Assembly (NCBI GenBank): GCA_001986395.2
Contig: MQVO02000019.1
Span: 186,001 to 250,000, forward strand
Source: Irpex lacteus
Lineage: Eukaryota; Basidiomycota; Agaricomycetes; Polyporales; Irpicaceae
Reading direction: 5' to 3'
DNA length: 64,000 nt
Positions within the stretch are counted from its first letter, which is position 1, and the number at the start of each line of letters is the position of its first letter. The notes below the pieces were generated by a model. That model was given only the letters and a program-made list of their open reading frames with translations, searched no databases and was not told where the DNA came from. Made by a program: the position numbers and the translations under genes. Shown piece after piece: positions 1-10,115 of the stretch.

Positions 1-690
1 TTCTGTGGTACGTCCAACCGTGGTGTTTGCGTTTCACTCGAGGCTGACGCTGAATTGTTATAAACAGCGGCCGTCTATCATATATCATATACCATTCGTT
101 ATTTAACAGAGGTCGGCCTTTGTTGCCCTACATACACCTACACTGGTCGTACCTGAGTGCTTTAAAAGGCTGATCGCAGCTTGGCCAGTGTTTGCGGTTT
201 ACGGTCAAACGCAGGTGCGTACATGAGCAAGCCGGTGCGCAGACTAATTCGTTTGCTGATGCCGAAGCGTCACACCCTCGGGTCTTCCAACACCAGATCC
301 CTAATTCCATCGTGGTACAAGAATGGATTTACGTGGCTTCACGGACTACGCACAGCCATTGAGGTTGCGATGCAGCAATGTCTAAACTGATTAGATTGAA
401 TGTGACGCCGCAGCCAATGAGCAGCGCCCCGCAGCTCCTTGTCATCACGATGGGGTAAGCAGCGAGCGTCTTTACACTGGCCTGAACTGTCAACTACGCC
501 GGCACTTACAGCGCTCAAGGCACCTGGAGACTTAGGTTCTAGTGCATTGCTACCACGTAGTGCGAACCCAGCGGAGAGTGGGGTTTAAACATATATAAGA
601 GATGATGAGATGAAGTCAGAAAGTCATTAACCACTCCCACCTGTTCCACCTCCAGCAGAACAAGCTATATAAACCTACACAGTACTCAAC
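1..690. other. Upstream intergenic region
   Basis: I see no gene in this stretch; the open frames are short and have no recognisable domain or splice pattern. Its last 100 bases hold TATA-like sequence that probably belongs to the promoter of the NAD(P)-binding protein gene starting at 691. Confidence 0.4.
592..599 (+). promoter_or_regulatory. TATA-like box before NAD(P)-binding gene
   Basis: TATATAAG lies about 92 bases upstream of the ATG at 691. A second TATATAA lies at about 665-671, only some 20 bases before the ATG and so too close for a usual promoter. The distance of the first fits a TATA box with a short 5' UTR. This is inferred from sequence and spacing only. Confidence 0.35.
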
Positions 691-1683
691 ATGTCAGCGA
701 ACCTGAACGTCTACGCCGTTGGTGCTTCTCGCAACATTGGATACCATGCATCCCTGCGACTACTACGTATGTATATTTCTTACGTCTATGTCTAATTCAA
801 GCTCATCTCACCTCGGATTACAGGCAAGGGTGCTACTGTCACCTTCCTACTTCGCTCTCAAAGTGCTTTCAAGGACGACCTCGAGGTACAAGGCTTTATA
901 AAGTCCGGGAAAGCATTCCTTGTCCAGGGAGACGCATTGAACTCTGAAGACGTTGCTCGTGGCTGGGCGACCGCACAAGCTGCTTCGCCCACCTCGCAAG
1001 TCGATCTTGCTCTCTTCACCCTCGGTTAGTACTCAAACCATCGCATTGACTATCTGAGTCGTCAACTGACAACATCACTTCTCGCAGGTGGTACACCTAC
1101 TATCACCTCAAAGGGCGCTATCATCAACCCTCCCGATCTATGCACGCATTCGCTCCTGAATTTCATACGCACCACCCCCGAGTCTCTTCGCGCTACCGTC
1201 AAGCTACTAGTAGTCACCTCGACTGGATGCACCCGCGAATCACACGATAACCTTCCACTTCCCTGGAAGCCATTCTACTCCTGGTTCCTCGCATGTCCAC
1301 ACAAAGACAAACTTGGGATGGAGCGCGTGCTTTCTCACTGTACAGGCCAGCCGTGGAATGAGCCTGCACCCGAGGAGAACATCCTAGGAAAAGGGTGGGA
1401 AAAGCAGGAGGGTACGCCGGTAGAAGGATCTCTGAGGCACATCGTGGTTATACGACCTGCGCTGCTGACTGATGGCGAGTGTCTCGCCGATAAGTACGCG
1501 GAGAAGAGTTTGAAGAAGCCACACAAGCCGCAGAAGGTTGCGTACAAGTTTGGTACGGACGAGGAGCTGGGAAAGCATAATGGGTATACTGTGTCGAGGA
1601 AGGATGTGGCGCACTTTATGGTAGAGGAGGCCGTTCCTAACTGGGATCGTTTCGAGGGCAAACGGGTGAATGTGTGCTATTAA
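691..1683 (+). CDS. NAD(P)-binding Rossmann-fold protein (atypical SDR/NmrA-like)
   Basis: Three exons (691-766, 824-1024, 1088-1683) join in frame to give 290 aa. The N-terminus carries a beta strand followed by a VGASRNIGYHASLRLL nucleotide-binding loop, a variant of the GxxGxxG motif of atypical short-chain dehydrogenases. It is followed by TVTFLLRSQSAF, the usual second strand, and by a DLALFTLGGTP segment like the end of strand 4. I infer an NAD(P)H-binding, probably cytosolic oxidoreductase or sensor. No catalytic YxxxK is obvious, as in many NmrA-like proteins, so the substrate cannot be named. The start is the first ATG after the TATA-like sequence and gives the glycine-rich loop directly. 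Both introns have standard GT..AG ends. Confidence 0.85.
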
Positions 1684-2654
1684 TTCAGGACGCTCTCAGT
1701 GTTGTTCGTGTTGTGGTGGACGGTGTATTCGCTTGACGATGTATGTATTACTTAGACGATATACTCTCATATTTATACCAGTACATTACATATACATCGC
1801 TGTTTCAGTGCCTAAGCTGGCGTTGACCTGTACAAGGCTGCGTGTGATTAATATTAAGGTGCATGTTGGTTTCCCCGGAAGAAGCTGACTATCGAGATGG
1901 TCAGCCTCATCCCAGGTACTTGTCCCGGAGACCGCGTAGAGGTCTGCACCAGGACAGCCTCCAATACACAGGTGGCTGCCCTCCTCCAGGTGGCCCCACT
2001 TGACACCTGATCGTCTTGAGCGAAATGCGATGTCAGCTAACTGGACAATGCCCATGAGATAGAAGTCGTACTCACGGTTCGCGTGCAAAGCCAAGGCTAT
2101 ACGGGACCATGGGCGGGCCCACCCATGTCCACCCTACCTCCTGTAAAAAAGAAATGCTAAAATAAATAAAAGCGATCAGCGTAACTTTGGGATGGGCAGA
2201 GATTCTAGTCAACGGAAAGGGGGTAGAGAATGATGCACCGAGGCCGACGTTCGAACCACAGGGCAGTCAGGGACATGACCCCTTCACCCTGACCCTATGG
2301 CCTTCCCGCGTACCAGGGCGATACCTGATGGTCCTCAGTCTTGAGCGCGTGCAGTGTCCTCGGTCGGCCACCTAGCTTAAAAAGAGGAAGAAATAAAAGA
2401 TCAGCATAAACGCATCGACAGACAGCTCGCGCAAGAAAAGGAAGACGACACCGCAGCCATCTCCCCAGGAAAGGCCTCTTCAAGCATCTCCTCCCGACGA
2501 AACCACGCCGCCGCAGATGATACTTCTGACCGGCTCATAAGGCTTCAGACGAACGGCTGTGCGCACCGCCGCCTTCCACCCTCCCCAGCACGGACTATCC
2601 TTTCCAAAGAAAAGAGCCCGACTTTGATCATGACGAGTCACGATCGCTCAGTAC
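1684..2654. other. Intergenic region, no supported gene
   Basis: This stretch lies between the 3' end of the NAD(P)-binding gene and the 3' end of the 100-aa gene on the other strand. The open frames here have no domain, no convincing exon chain and no codon bias, so I annotate nothing. Confidence 0.4.
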
Positions 2655-2957
2655 CTAAAAGTAGCCGAGCTTGACAATGCGACGACGGGTCTCTTGCATC
2701 TCAAATCCCTCCCGTCTGTATTTAATCTCCTTCTTGGCTTGAGCCGTCGAGAGGGAGATCAACGGGATCGAGGACTTGAGAGTCGAGATGCCTTGGACAG
2801 TGGGGACGCTTGAGAGACGGGGAATCGGTTCGGTGTCGGGGTGCGCAATGTCTACGGAACGGTAGACGATGCTGTGGTTTGCGCGAGCATCATCGAGGGA
2901 GACCAGGCCAGCCTGATTGTGGAGGGAGGTGAAGGGGGTGGAGGGGTAGAAGGGCAT
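2655..2957 (-). CDS. Small conserved-looking hypothetical protein, 100 aa
   Basis: One uninterrupted frame runs from ATG at 2957 to TAG at 2655. I do not recognise the family. Support comes from composition: third codon positions are mostly C or G over the whole length (runs of TCC, CTC, GTC, ATC, AAG), which is how well-expressed basidiomycete genes look and is unlike the surrounding DNA. The protein starts MPFYPSTPFTSLHNQAGL, has no signal peptide or membrane segment, and ends in a basic, possibly helical tail (KKEIKYRREGFEMQETRRR). Other frames over the same DNA are proline-rich shadows. Confidence 0.55.
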   Translation of the reverse strand: MPFYPSTPFTSLHNQAGLVSLDDARANHSIVYRSVDIAHPDTEPIPRLSSVPTVQGISTLKSSIPLISLSTAQAKKEIKYRREGFEMQETRRRIVKLGYF

Positions 2958-3674
2958 TGTGAACGGTGGGGGGTAAAAACGGTGATAGAAGTGCTGTGAA
3001 TGTAGGGAGTTCGTATAGGTGGGGGTTTAGCGATGGAAGATCGTGACATTTATACAGGTTTGTAGTATTCAGGGGCTCGTATGTTTGCTCTTCTTTGCCA
3101 GCCGCAGGTATTACCCGCGACGTTGCCGCCAGGCACGACAAACTGAGTAGCGGTCCTCGTTAACTTCTTCTCATACGAGATACTAATCTGTCACTATCAC
3201 ACAAAGAATAGCAAGTGAGGAAGACTAGAGTTGGGGAGGCTGTCAGGTTCTCCAAGCCCTCGCCAGTCCTCGTAATTTCGCAGCGATCTTTCAATCGGCA
3301 GTTGCTGTGACATTGCTTCCTATGCATATAGCTTTAGTCACAGATAGATGTAAACTGCCGCGGACAACACACTGGACGTACGCTGCAAAGATCATCACAA
3401 CGGTGGGTAAGGTCACCAACTTGAACATGAACCTGTTTGTGCCAGGTGCAGTGGGAAGGGGATGCGATTCCCACGCCACAATGTAGGCGTCTTACTACAT
3501 TTGGACTAGCCCTCGAGATCCTGAGCCCCGAAGGTTGAACTTGTCTACTCTGCCTCAGGGAGACTAGCCTCGTGGCTCTTCTCATCACGCTTGGACTGAG
3601 GATTCGTTTCGCTCAGGTAGATGATTGGAAGGCTTTTCACAGTACTACCATATGATCGGTGGTAAGATGTGCTG
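2958..3674. other. Intergenic region, no supported gene
   Basis: It separates the start of the 100-aa gene from the 3' end of the metallo-hydrolase gene. The frames here are short and lack domains. The part next to 2958 is presumably the promoter of the 100-aa gene. Confidence 0.4.
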
Positions 3675-4892
3675 CTAAAATTGGAACTCTTCTCCACGTT
3701 GCAGATAAATGACTTTTCGCTCCCATCCGGCCTTTTCCACCTCGTCTTTGAAGTCCGAAAGAGGGGATAGGAAGACGTCGTAATCATCGGTGCTAGAGAT
3801 TGTCGGATCAGTACAACCTGGGCAATGTCATCCCGAAAGAACGTACTGTATCGGGATAGCCCTTTCAGGTTGCAATGCGCAGAGTAGCTTCATCCCTTGC
3901 ACAGCGTCCATAGTCACCATGACTTGCACGACGGGGATGGTCGTGCCGCCAAGATGAACCAACGCAAGTTGAATGTGCGGGTATCTCTGATGGATTTCCT
4001 TTATACACATAGTCCGTCAGTTTACTCACTATTTAAAACACACCCGTTCATTCTTACCTTTAACTCATCGTAATAAAGCGTATCCCCAGAGATATACAGG
4101 TTGTACTCCCTATCTTCGGATGCAGCCCCGCCCTTCTTGAAGGTGACCATGCTGCCCATGACGGGAGGGATAAAGTGAATACCGGTCTTGTTCGATAGTT
4201 CAAAGATGGCGTCAGGAAGTAAAGTGTGCTTTCCCGGCATAGACGTGATAACAATCTGAGTGTCCGAGCCTTCCTTGGATATCTGAATTTTCTCCCATGT
4301 GTGCATCGGGAAAAGAATGGTGTGTCCCTGTGGTTGCAGGTTCTGACATGCGTGCGGTGTCGAGATGATGGGAAGGTCTTTGCGAATCTTTTCCGCTACG
4401 AGTTGGTCGAAGTGATCTCCATGCAAGTGACTTAGCACTACAATGATAACAGGTTGCCGTGAGTACCAGTGCTCCGGATGAGAGGTTAAGATGGTAACCT
4501 ACAAATAAAATCGACGGCAGGACAATGCTCGTAGTCAAATGCGGGCTCTTTCACTCTCTCAGCCGTAATACCAGGTCCCAAATGCACGTGGCCACCTGTT
4601 AGCATACAACATCAGCAGTTGGTTCGCTGGGGCGCCGTGTGGAATTTTAAGAATTACCTTGATGCAAGAAATTCGGGTCCGTCATGAATCGGAGCCCATC
4701 GACTTCAATGATGCATGTAGCATTACCAACCCATAGCAGCTTTCCTCCGAAAGGCGTAGGAGTTGGTTCCACGTTCGAAGAGTTCAAAACAGGCGTGCTA
4801 GAGAGGGTGCCGTCTTCTAGAGACCCTACAAACGTTGGCTGTCTGCTGGGAGGCAGACTCAAGGTGTAAGTATGTTCGGCAGCTGCAGCCAT
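3675..4892 (-). CDS. Metallo-beta-lactamase-fold hydrolase (UlaG/NAPE-PLD-like)
   Basis: Five exons (4892-4658, 4595-4503, 4437-4058, 3998-3847, 3792-3675) join exactly in frame into 325 aa. The order of motifs is that of the beta-lactamase_2 family: LLWVGNATCIIEVDGLRFMT with DPNF in exon 1, the metal site SHLHGDHFD at the start of exon 3 (HxHxDH), the GKHTLLPD loop, MGSMVTFKKG, YISGDTLYYDEL with the second metal Asp, and PIHTDDYDVFLSPL near the C-terminus carrying the last metal His. All metal ligands are present, so a two-metal hydrolase is expected. The substrate is unknown; relatives cut phosphodiesters, lactones or ascorbate-type rings. There is no signal peptide. The start is chosen because the next upstream in-frame stretch lacks coding character. 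Confidence 0.9.
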
Positions 4893-5299
4893 GCTGATCG
4901 TAGGCTCAAGGGGGAGGTTGTTATGAGGCTGAGAAGAGACGTATTTATACCTGATGTGTCACAAAGCGCCCCACACCTGAGGCCTGACGACTTACTGTAC
5001 GTCACGAGCCATGCCAATAGCTCCATTATATATATAACTGAGGATCTTATTTTCCTTGGATGGGAGACAAACTAGCATGAGTATGCATCACATGAAGGAA
5101 CAAGGTGCTTGCCGTTATGAGACCGAGGGTAGTCGGGCGCGCATGTGGAATTCAGTTCCGAAAGAAAGTCAAGCGTTTCGAAGACCGTACGTTTCGCCCG
5201 GCGGGCCACGTCGTTTTTCACACAGCGGCAAGCGTGAAATTGTGGTGTCGAGTATTGTCAATGCGTCTAAATTTATTGCAAGTCCGGTGAGTACACACC
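4893..5299. other. Intergenic region with a promoter
   Basis: It contains the promoter of the metallo-hydrolase gene, and the 3' flank of DUF6533 copy A. I see no gene here. Confidence 0.4.
5026..5037 (-). promoter_or_regulatory. TATA-like box before the metallo-hydrolase gene
   Basis: TTATATATATAA lies about 135 bases upstream of the ATG at 4892 on the minus strand, in an otherwise mixed sequence. It is a plausible core promoter element, by position only. Confidence 0.3.
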
Positions 5300-7053
5300 C
5301 TAGGCCCTAGGGCTTATCCTACTCTCTTCGTCTGCTTCGTCGTCACCAAACTCTAGGTCAGCTCCCATACTTTGAACGAACCGCGAGAGACTTGACATTC
5401 TAGGACCTTCTTCATGGGAACGTGCCTCTGTGTCCGCATAGATTAGATTATCCTGTCCGTTATTCGGTGAACCCTCGGTTCTAAGAGTTCGATGGCGGTC
5501 GAAGACGACGCTGCCGGTATCAGAGTATGTAGATACGGCGTACGAGGAAGGATTGTCGACTTGACGTAGGTTAAGGAGGAACCGAGTAATCAGGGTTGAG
5601 GTGATTCTGGCAGGTGAATGAGGGTTAGAAGGCGGGTTGGTTTGGAATACTGTACAACTGACGCAAATATGTATGGAGAGAGGTACTCGATACCCTGCGC
5701 ACGAAATTGAAAAACGTGTTAGTGACGGGATGTGGTTTGAGGGAAACAGTGCCTGCTAACCGTTGTCTCCTGTATCACGGTTTGTGCGATGTTTAATAAC
5801 AAAAACACCCTATGACTCCATTAAGTATCCCGGTGTCTTCGGAGAAATGACGCGTACATGAAGTATAGAGCCCCTGTTGCTGCTGGTTAGCTGTCGATGA
5901 TCGAAAACAGGCTCAGCGGGAGCACATATGCTTACCCTTCTTGACCAATACCTCACTGACCGACATGCTCATGGACATTCCGATAGCTCTCGCCGTGCGG
6001 ACGGTGCCTAGAGTCTTGATACACGTCAGCATAAGTACAAGCCCTTCGGAAAAGATGGACGTTGTTCTTGACGCAATGACCACTGTTTCCGTGGGAAGCA
6101 GGTCATTAATAAGAGACGTCCGCACAAACAGATGTTGGTGAAGTCACAAGCCTCTGGAAGGTATCGTAGTTCAGTAAGTTGGAGATAGGGGTACCTATAG
6201 GGACGCTAAAGGACGTACTTCGTGATGGTGTGAACATGATACTCCGTCAGGACACAAACGGCCTTCGGAGAGCCGAGCACTGTAGGAGTTACGATGGTGT
6301 ATAGATACTATTATGAGTATAGGCGTAGAAATTCCGTTATCGCTTGCACTCCTCAATGGATTTGTGAAAGATACTCGCCGTATTGATCCCCGCAGGAACC
6401 ATGAGTGTCCCTAAGATAACATTCTGCCTCCAGATAGCGTATATTCGTACGGCGGGAAAGACTGAGGTTACTAGCGGTCAGCAAAGCGAGTGGAATAGAC
6501 GGAAATAATCCACCCACTCGCAGAGACGATGAACAGCAGCACAGTGACAGCTTCGTTCAACCTGGTGACAACTGTGCAGCTGGATGCACGAACTTCCTGT
6601 GTTACCTGTGTATGGATTGCAATAGAAGCTCACCCACATCTACGATCGAAATGTGACGCGTGATTAGTCTGATATACGGTCCTCTACAACAAATATCACT
6701 TACCTTGGGTGTCAGGGTGGACATCTCCAGCACTCCTAGCACACCATACATTAACGAGACATATCGGTTCCAGAGGAACAGAATAGCCACGGCAGTGATG
6801 CGTCTGCGCCAGATGGATTTGACTTCTGAACGGACGAGGGCGATGTACTCGTAGACGAGAATTCCTGTAGTAAGGACTGCGTAAGAACCTCAGCCTCTGA
6901 GACGTATAGTGTAGGCACACGTACCAAGTGTCGAAATATTGATGTGGTTTTGTCTAGCAGTACGACATAAGTAAGCAAAGGGTAAATTAGGCAGTCTATA
7001 CAACTGTGAACATACAAGATCGCGGTCTTGACTTGGTCCAACGGACTTGACAT
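5300..7053 (-). CDS. DUF6533-family multi-pass membrane protein, copy A
   Basis: A many-exon gene. The spliced start reads MSSPLDQVKTAILQNHINIS and joins after an intron to ILVYEYIALVRSEVKSIWRR and AILFLWNRYVSLMYGVLGVL, the DUF6533 signature (YxY..L..E...W......FL.NRY). Further exons give VFPAVRIYAIWRQNVILG (the LRTYAIW helix of the family), an exon around 5930-6125 ending SVSEVLVKKG, then GALYFM. The last exon gives ITSTLITRFLLNLRQV and a soluble acidic tail ending ESRISPRA. The family has about seven membrane segments and unknown function; the plasma membrane or an endomembrane is likely. The start is chosen because splicing from it restores the family N-terminus. This copy is clearly more distant from copies B, C and D than they are from each other. 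Exact inner splice sites are uncertain. Confidence 0.75.
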
Positions 7054-7625
7054 ACCTACTAGGCTCAATAAATGTGGGACAGAGAACGATACGGATGCGG
7101 AGAGGATCTACTTACTACTGTCACAGTTGACTCTTGTACTGCTGCTGTTTTTTGGGAAATCAGAATCACGTCTCTTGGTGGGCTTCAACATCTCGCGCTG
7201 AGACGACATATAGATCTATCAATGTCTTCCTAATGCTCAAATCTTGTTCGTCATGATATATATATCAAAGCGGCGAAAGATATAAGTAGAGAGACATTGA
7301 ATGGAAGGATGTTCAAACTGCCGAGGGCTTCTGATAGGGCGCAAATTGGGAGTTGGTTGAGTGAAAATAAGCATTAGAGTCGAAAAGACACATACTCAGA
7401 CAAGACGAGGCCAAGCTGGATCAGCGAGCGTCCACCATGTCTATGTAGCTGTCAACATGAGCGGTCTCACTCATTCATCTGGGATGGTCTAGCGCGTTAG
7501 AAGGGAAAGATGGGGTTGATGACTATGATTGACATGATACAAGTACATTCCGGGTCGACAACGAGATTCGGGGACAACCACGGCGGGGCTGGATAGAGTA
7601 TACGTCTCAGTATTATCGCACGCAC
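7054..7625. other. Intergenic region between copy A and the Fmp46-like gene
   Basis: This is the promoter side of copy A and the 3' side of the Fmp46-like gene. I see no gene here. Confidence 0.4.
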
Positions 7626-8182
7626 TCAGGCCTCACCGTCTCTCTCCTTCCTCAGCTCCTCCAGTATCTTCTTCACACCCTCTACGTCTCCCACTGCTGC
7701 CCTTCCTCCAGACCAATCTACAACAATAGGCCACTTCAACGCCTTCGGGTTCTTCGACGCCAGCTTGTTGACTGCATCGGCACTAGTCGGTCGACTATCC
7801 ACAGTCGGATGGGAAGAGACGAACGACTCTGGTGAGCCAGACGGGAGGTAGCCCGAGATTGTGCGCAGTTGGTCTGGGGTGGGTGCTTGTTCCTCGAGAA
7901 CTTCGAGGTTGAAGGAGAGGGGTTGCGCTTTGGGTTTGGACGGTGGGTATGGCCCTGAGAGGGCAGACTTAAGGAGGTTAAGGGCTGCTACGGACGGTGG
8001 CGAGGATGGTGAATGGCTTGTATGGCGTCACCGTCAGTCGTAATCCTTGTCGGAGAATATCGCATCGAAACTCACAATATCGACACTTGGGGCTGGGAGC
8101 TCGCCGTAAGCTCAGGATTATAAGACGAGCATCAAGCAAGTAGGTAGCTGCTCACTCTGCTTAATTTGAAGGCCGAAAACAT
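7626..8182 (-). CDS. Fmp46/DUF1687-type putative mitochondrial redox protein
   Basis: Three exons (8182-8156, 8092-8076, 8016-7626) join in frame to 144 aa. The spliced N-terminus MFSAFKLSRPQVSIFHSPSS, followed by PPSVAALNLLKSAL, matches the thioredoxin-like start of the Fmp46 (DUF1687) family. The centre carries EEQAPTPDQLRTI and the C-terminus LKWPIVVDWSGGRAAVGDVE, both typical. The middle exon is only 17 nt. The family is annotated as a mitochondrial thioredoxin-fold redox protein, from yeast FMP46. Here the whole predicted protein has no cysteine at all, so a classical thiol-disulfide reaction is not possible for this copy. Identity comes from remembered family pattern. Confidence 0.75.
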
Positions 8183-10115
8183 TGTTTTGCGGATAGTCAC
8201 TGGAGGATATACGGTTGAAAGGAAGTAGTTTGAGATGAAGGACCACGGCAAGCCTCGAATCAAGTGCATGACCTCATCACGGCGGTTCGGGAAATTATCG
8301 GACGCCCTTAAACGCTCTGGCCTCCGAGAACTTGCAATTGGTCTGCCAGCGGAACTCTGTCTGCATAATACTTTCTTACGACAAATTGGCTCCGTTTTAT
8401 GCTCTTAGTCTCACTGAATCAATACCAGAAGTACAATGAGGTGCGCAAGTAGGTTGTATTCCGAGAAACGATGTTCTGAAAGTTTTTGACACGAATTGTG
8501 TACTTCGGAAGGTCGCATGAGACGTCGCCAATAAGACGTATTCGACATAGATGGCTGTAGTATCTATTGTGAGTGCGAACGACAGATGCCCTCCAATACA
8601 TGTCGTGAGTTATGTCCGTCTGGTATGAAAACCCAAACATTGACGCATATATTCACGTACAGCAGCAGTACGAGATCCTGCTCCCCACGAGTGGATATCA
8701 TCATAGAACGGAGGCCGTTCCCTTAATTCCTGCTTTCTAACGTATAGTCCGATGAGCATCGTTCAGCACTGTGGGGCGAGACCCGTCACCCATGTTGCTC
8801 GTCCTTTGCCTTTTGCTCACTTCGCCATTTACTATCCCACCATATTCACTGTAAAACCTCGCCAGCTATCTATACAACCACTCTCAAACTCGCTCACTAT
8901 CTTCACAGGCATTCAAACACGCGTTGCAACTCTCTCCACACTGCCTTCCTCACTAGTACTACTGCCTACAGTAAGTACTCTTTCTAACGCACTGCGTTGG
9001 CAGTGCCCGGCCGTACGTTTGAGTGACGCACTATCTTCGCTCATCCAAGGATCTTGACGTAGATGAGAACCTAAGCTCCTGCAAAAGGTAAGAAATTATA
9101 CAGCACCTTGGGAGCCGCATGTGCGGTATTGACATGCTTCCTAGTCATAAGGGCAATCCATCTTCCTACGAATACATAGATCATGGTGAGAACCACCTTA
9201 GAAGTGAACACTACGCGAAGCTGACAGTAATAAGAGTAGAAGGAGATCATTCGACGTTCGTTGTCATCATCTGAGCTCTCCGATGGCTATTAGATGAGTT
9301 ATTGGCCACTACCAACGCCCATGAATCCCTTGGCAGAATTCTGAGTGGTGAGTTCTACCCACCTCCTTTTCTGCACCATTTAACGATCTTTCGTCTAGGC
9401 CCACACCCGATGGCGCCCCATTTATCGATTATCTCAGGGTGTGTGCACCTGTACACACTCCTGACCTTGCGGGGACCATCTACGTGCTCCACTCATCAGA
9501 AACGCGCTATCTACGACACGGACGACGTGACTGTCCTCAGAGACCGATGAGGCGAGAGTTTGCCACTTGACCTTGCGCACTACCGCCAGGATCTACTCCT
9601 CCCCTTCTGGGTACCCAACGATCTCCTTCGTCCTGTTCAGTACAGGGTAGCTTGTGACCAGTCTTCCTCCGCATCCTATAACTCTCAAAACCTTCGCGAT
9701 GGCCACTAGCGCGGCTATCGGATGGACCTGAACCAATTAGCAAACGTTCCTCGTGCCGCACCCCGCCGTTCTCGGCCAAAATGTGCATGTAGATCCTCCG
9801 TCCAGAGCGAGAGTGGATGCAAAAATAAGACCGAAATTGCCTGTAAATTCTAGACGTAGCACCTAGATTACGACTTGTTCTATCTTCCGGACCAACGGCT
9901 GAAACTTGAATGAGAATTATCGTAAGAGCACAATCTGAGGACAGTGTTCGCCGAGCGATGTCATAGCGGCACCCAAGCCCCCCTATATCTTACCCTCAAA
10001 ATCCTATCCACCGCTTTCCCCCGTACCACCATCTCTGTCTTTCCTCCCCCGGAAAGCTCAGAGTTGTCGTCGTTTGCCCTCGTCGTCGAGTCTACCGTCG
10101 TCGTCGTCGTTCGCC
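8183..10115. other. Intergenic region, no supported gene
   Basis: Nearly 2 kb before glycogen phosphorylase. Several frames of 60-100 codons occur on both strands, but none joins to a neighbour by good splice sites into a recognisable domain. The last 150 bases are the pyrimidine-rich leader of the phosphorylase gene. Confidence 0.4.
10066..10112 (+). repeat. GTC-triplet-rich tract in the phosphorylase leader
   Basis: Interrupted runs of GTC/TCG triplets end just before the ATG at 10116. It is a simple-sequence stretch in the probable 5' UTR and may vary in length between strains. Confidence 0.6.

Noticed and set aside
1786..2094. A 102-codon minus-strand frame after the first gene
   Set aside because: It begins with an unsupported start, has no recognisable motif and does not join to other exons.
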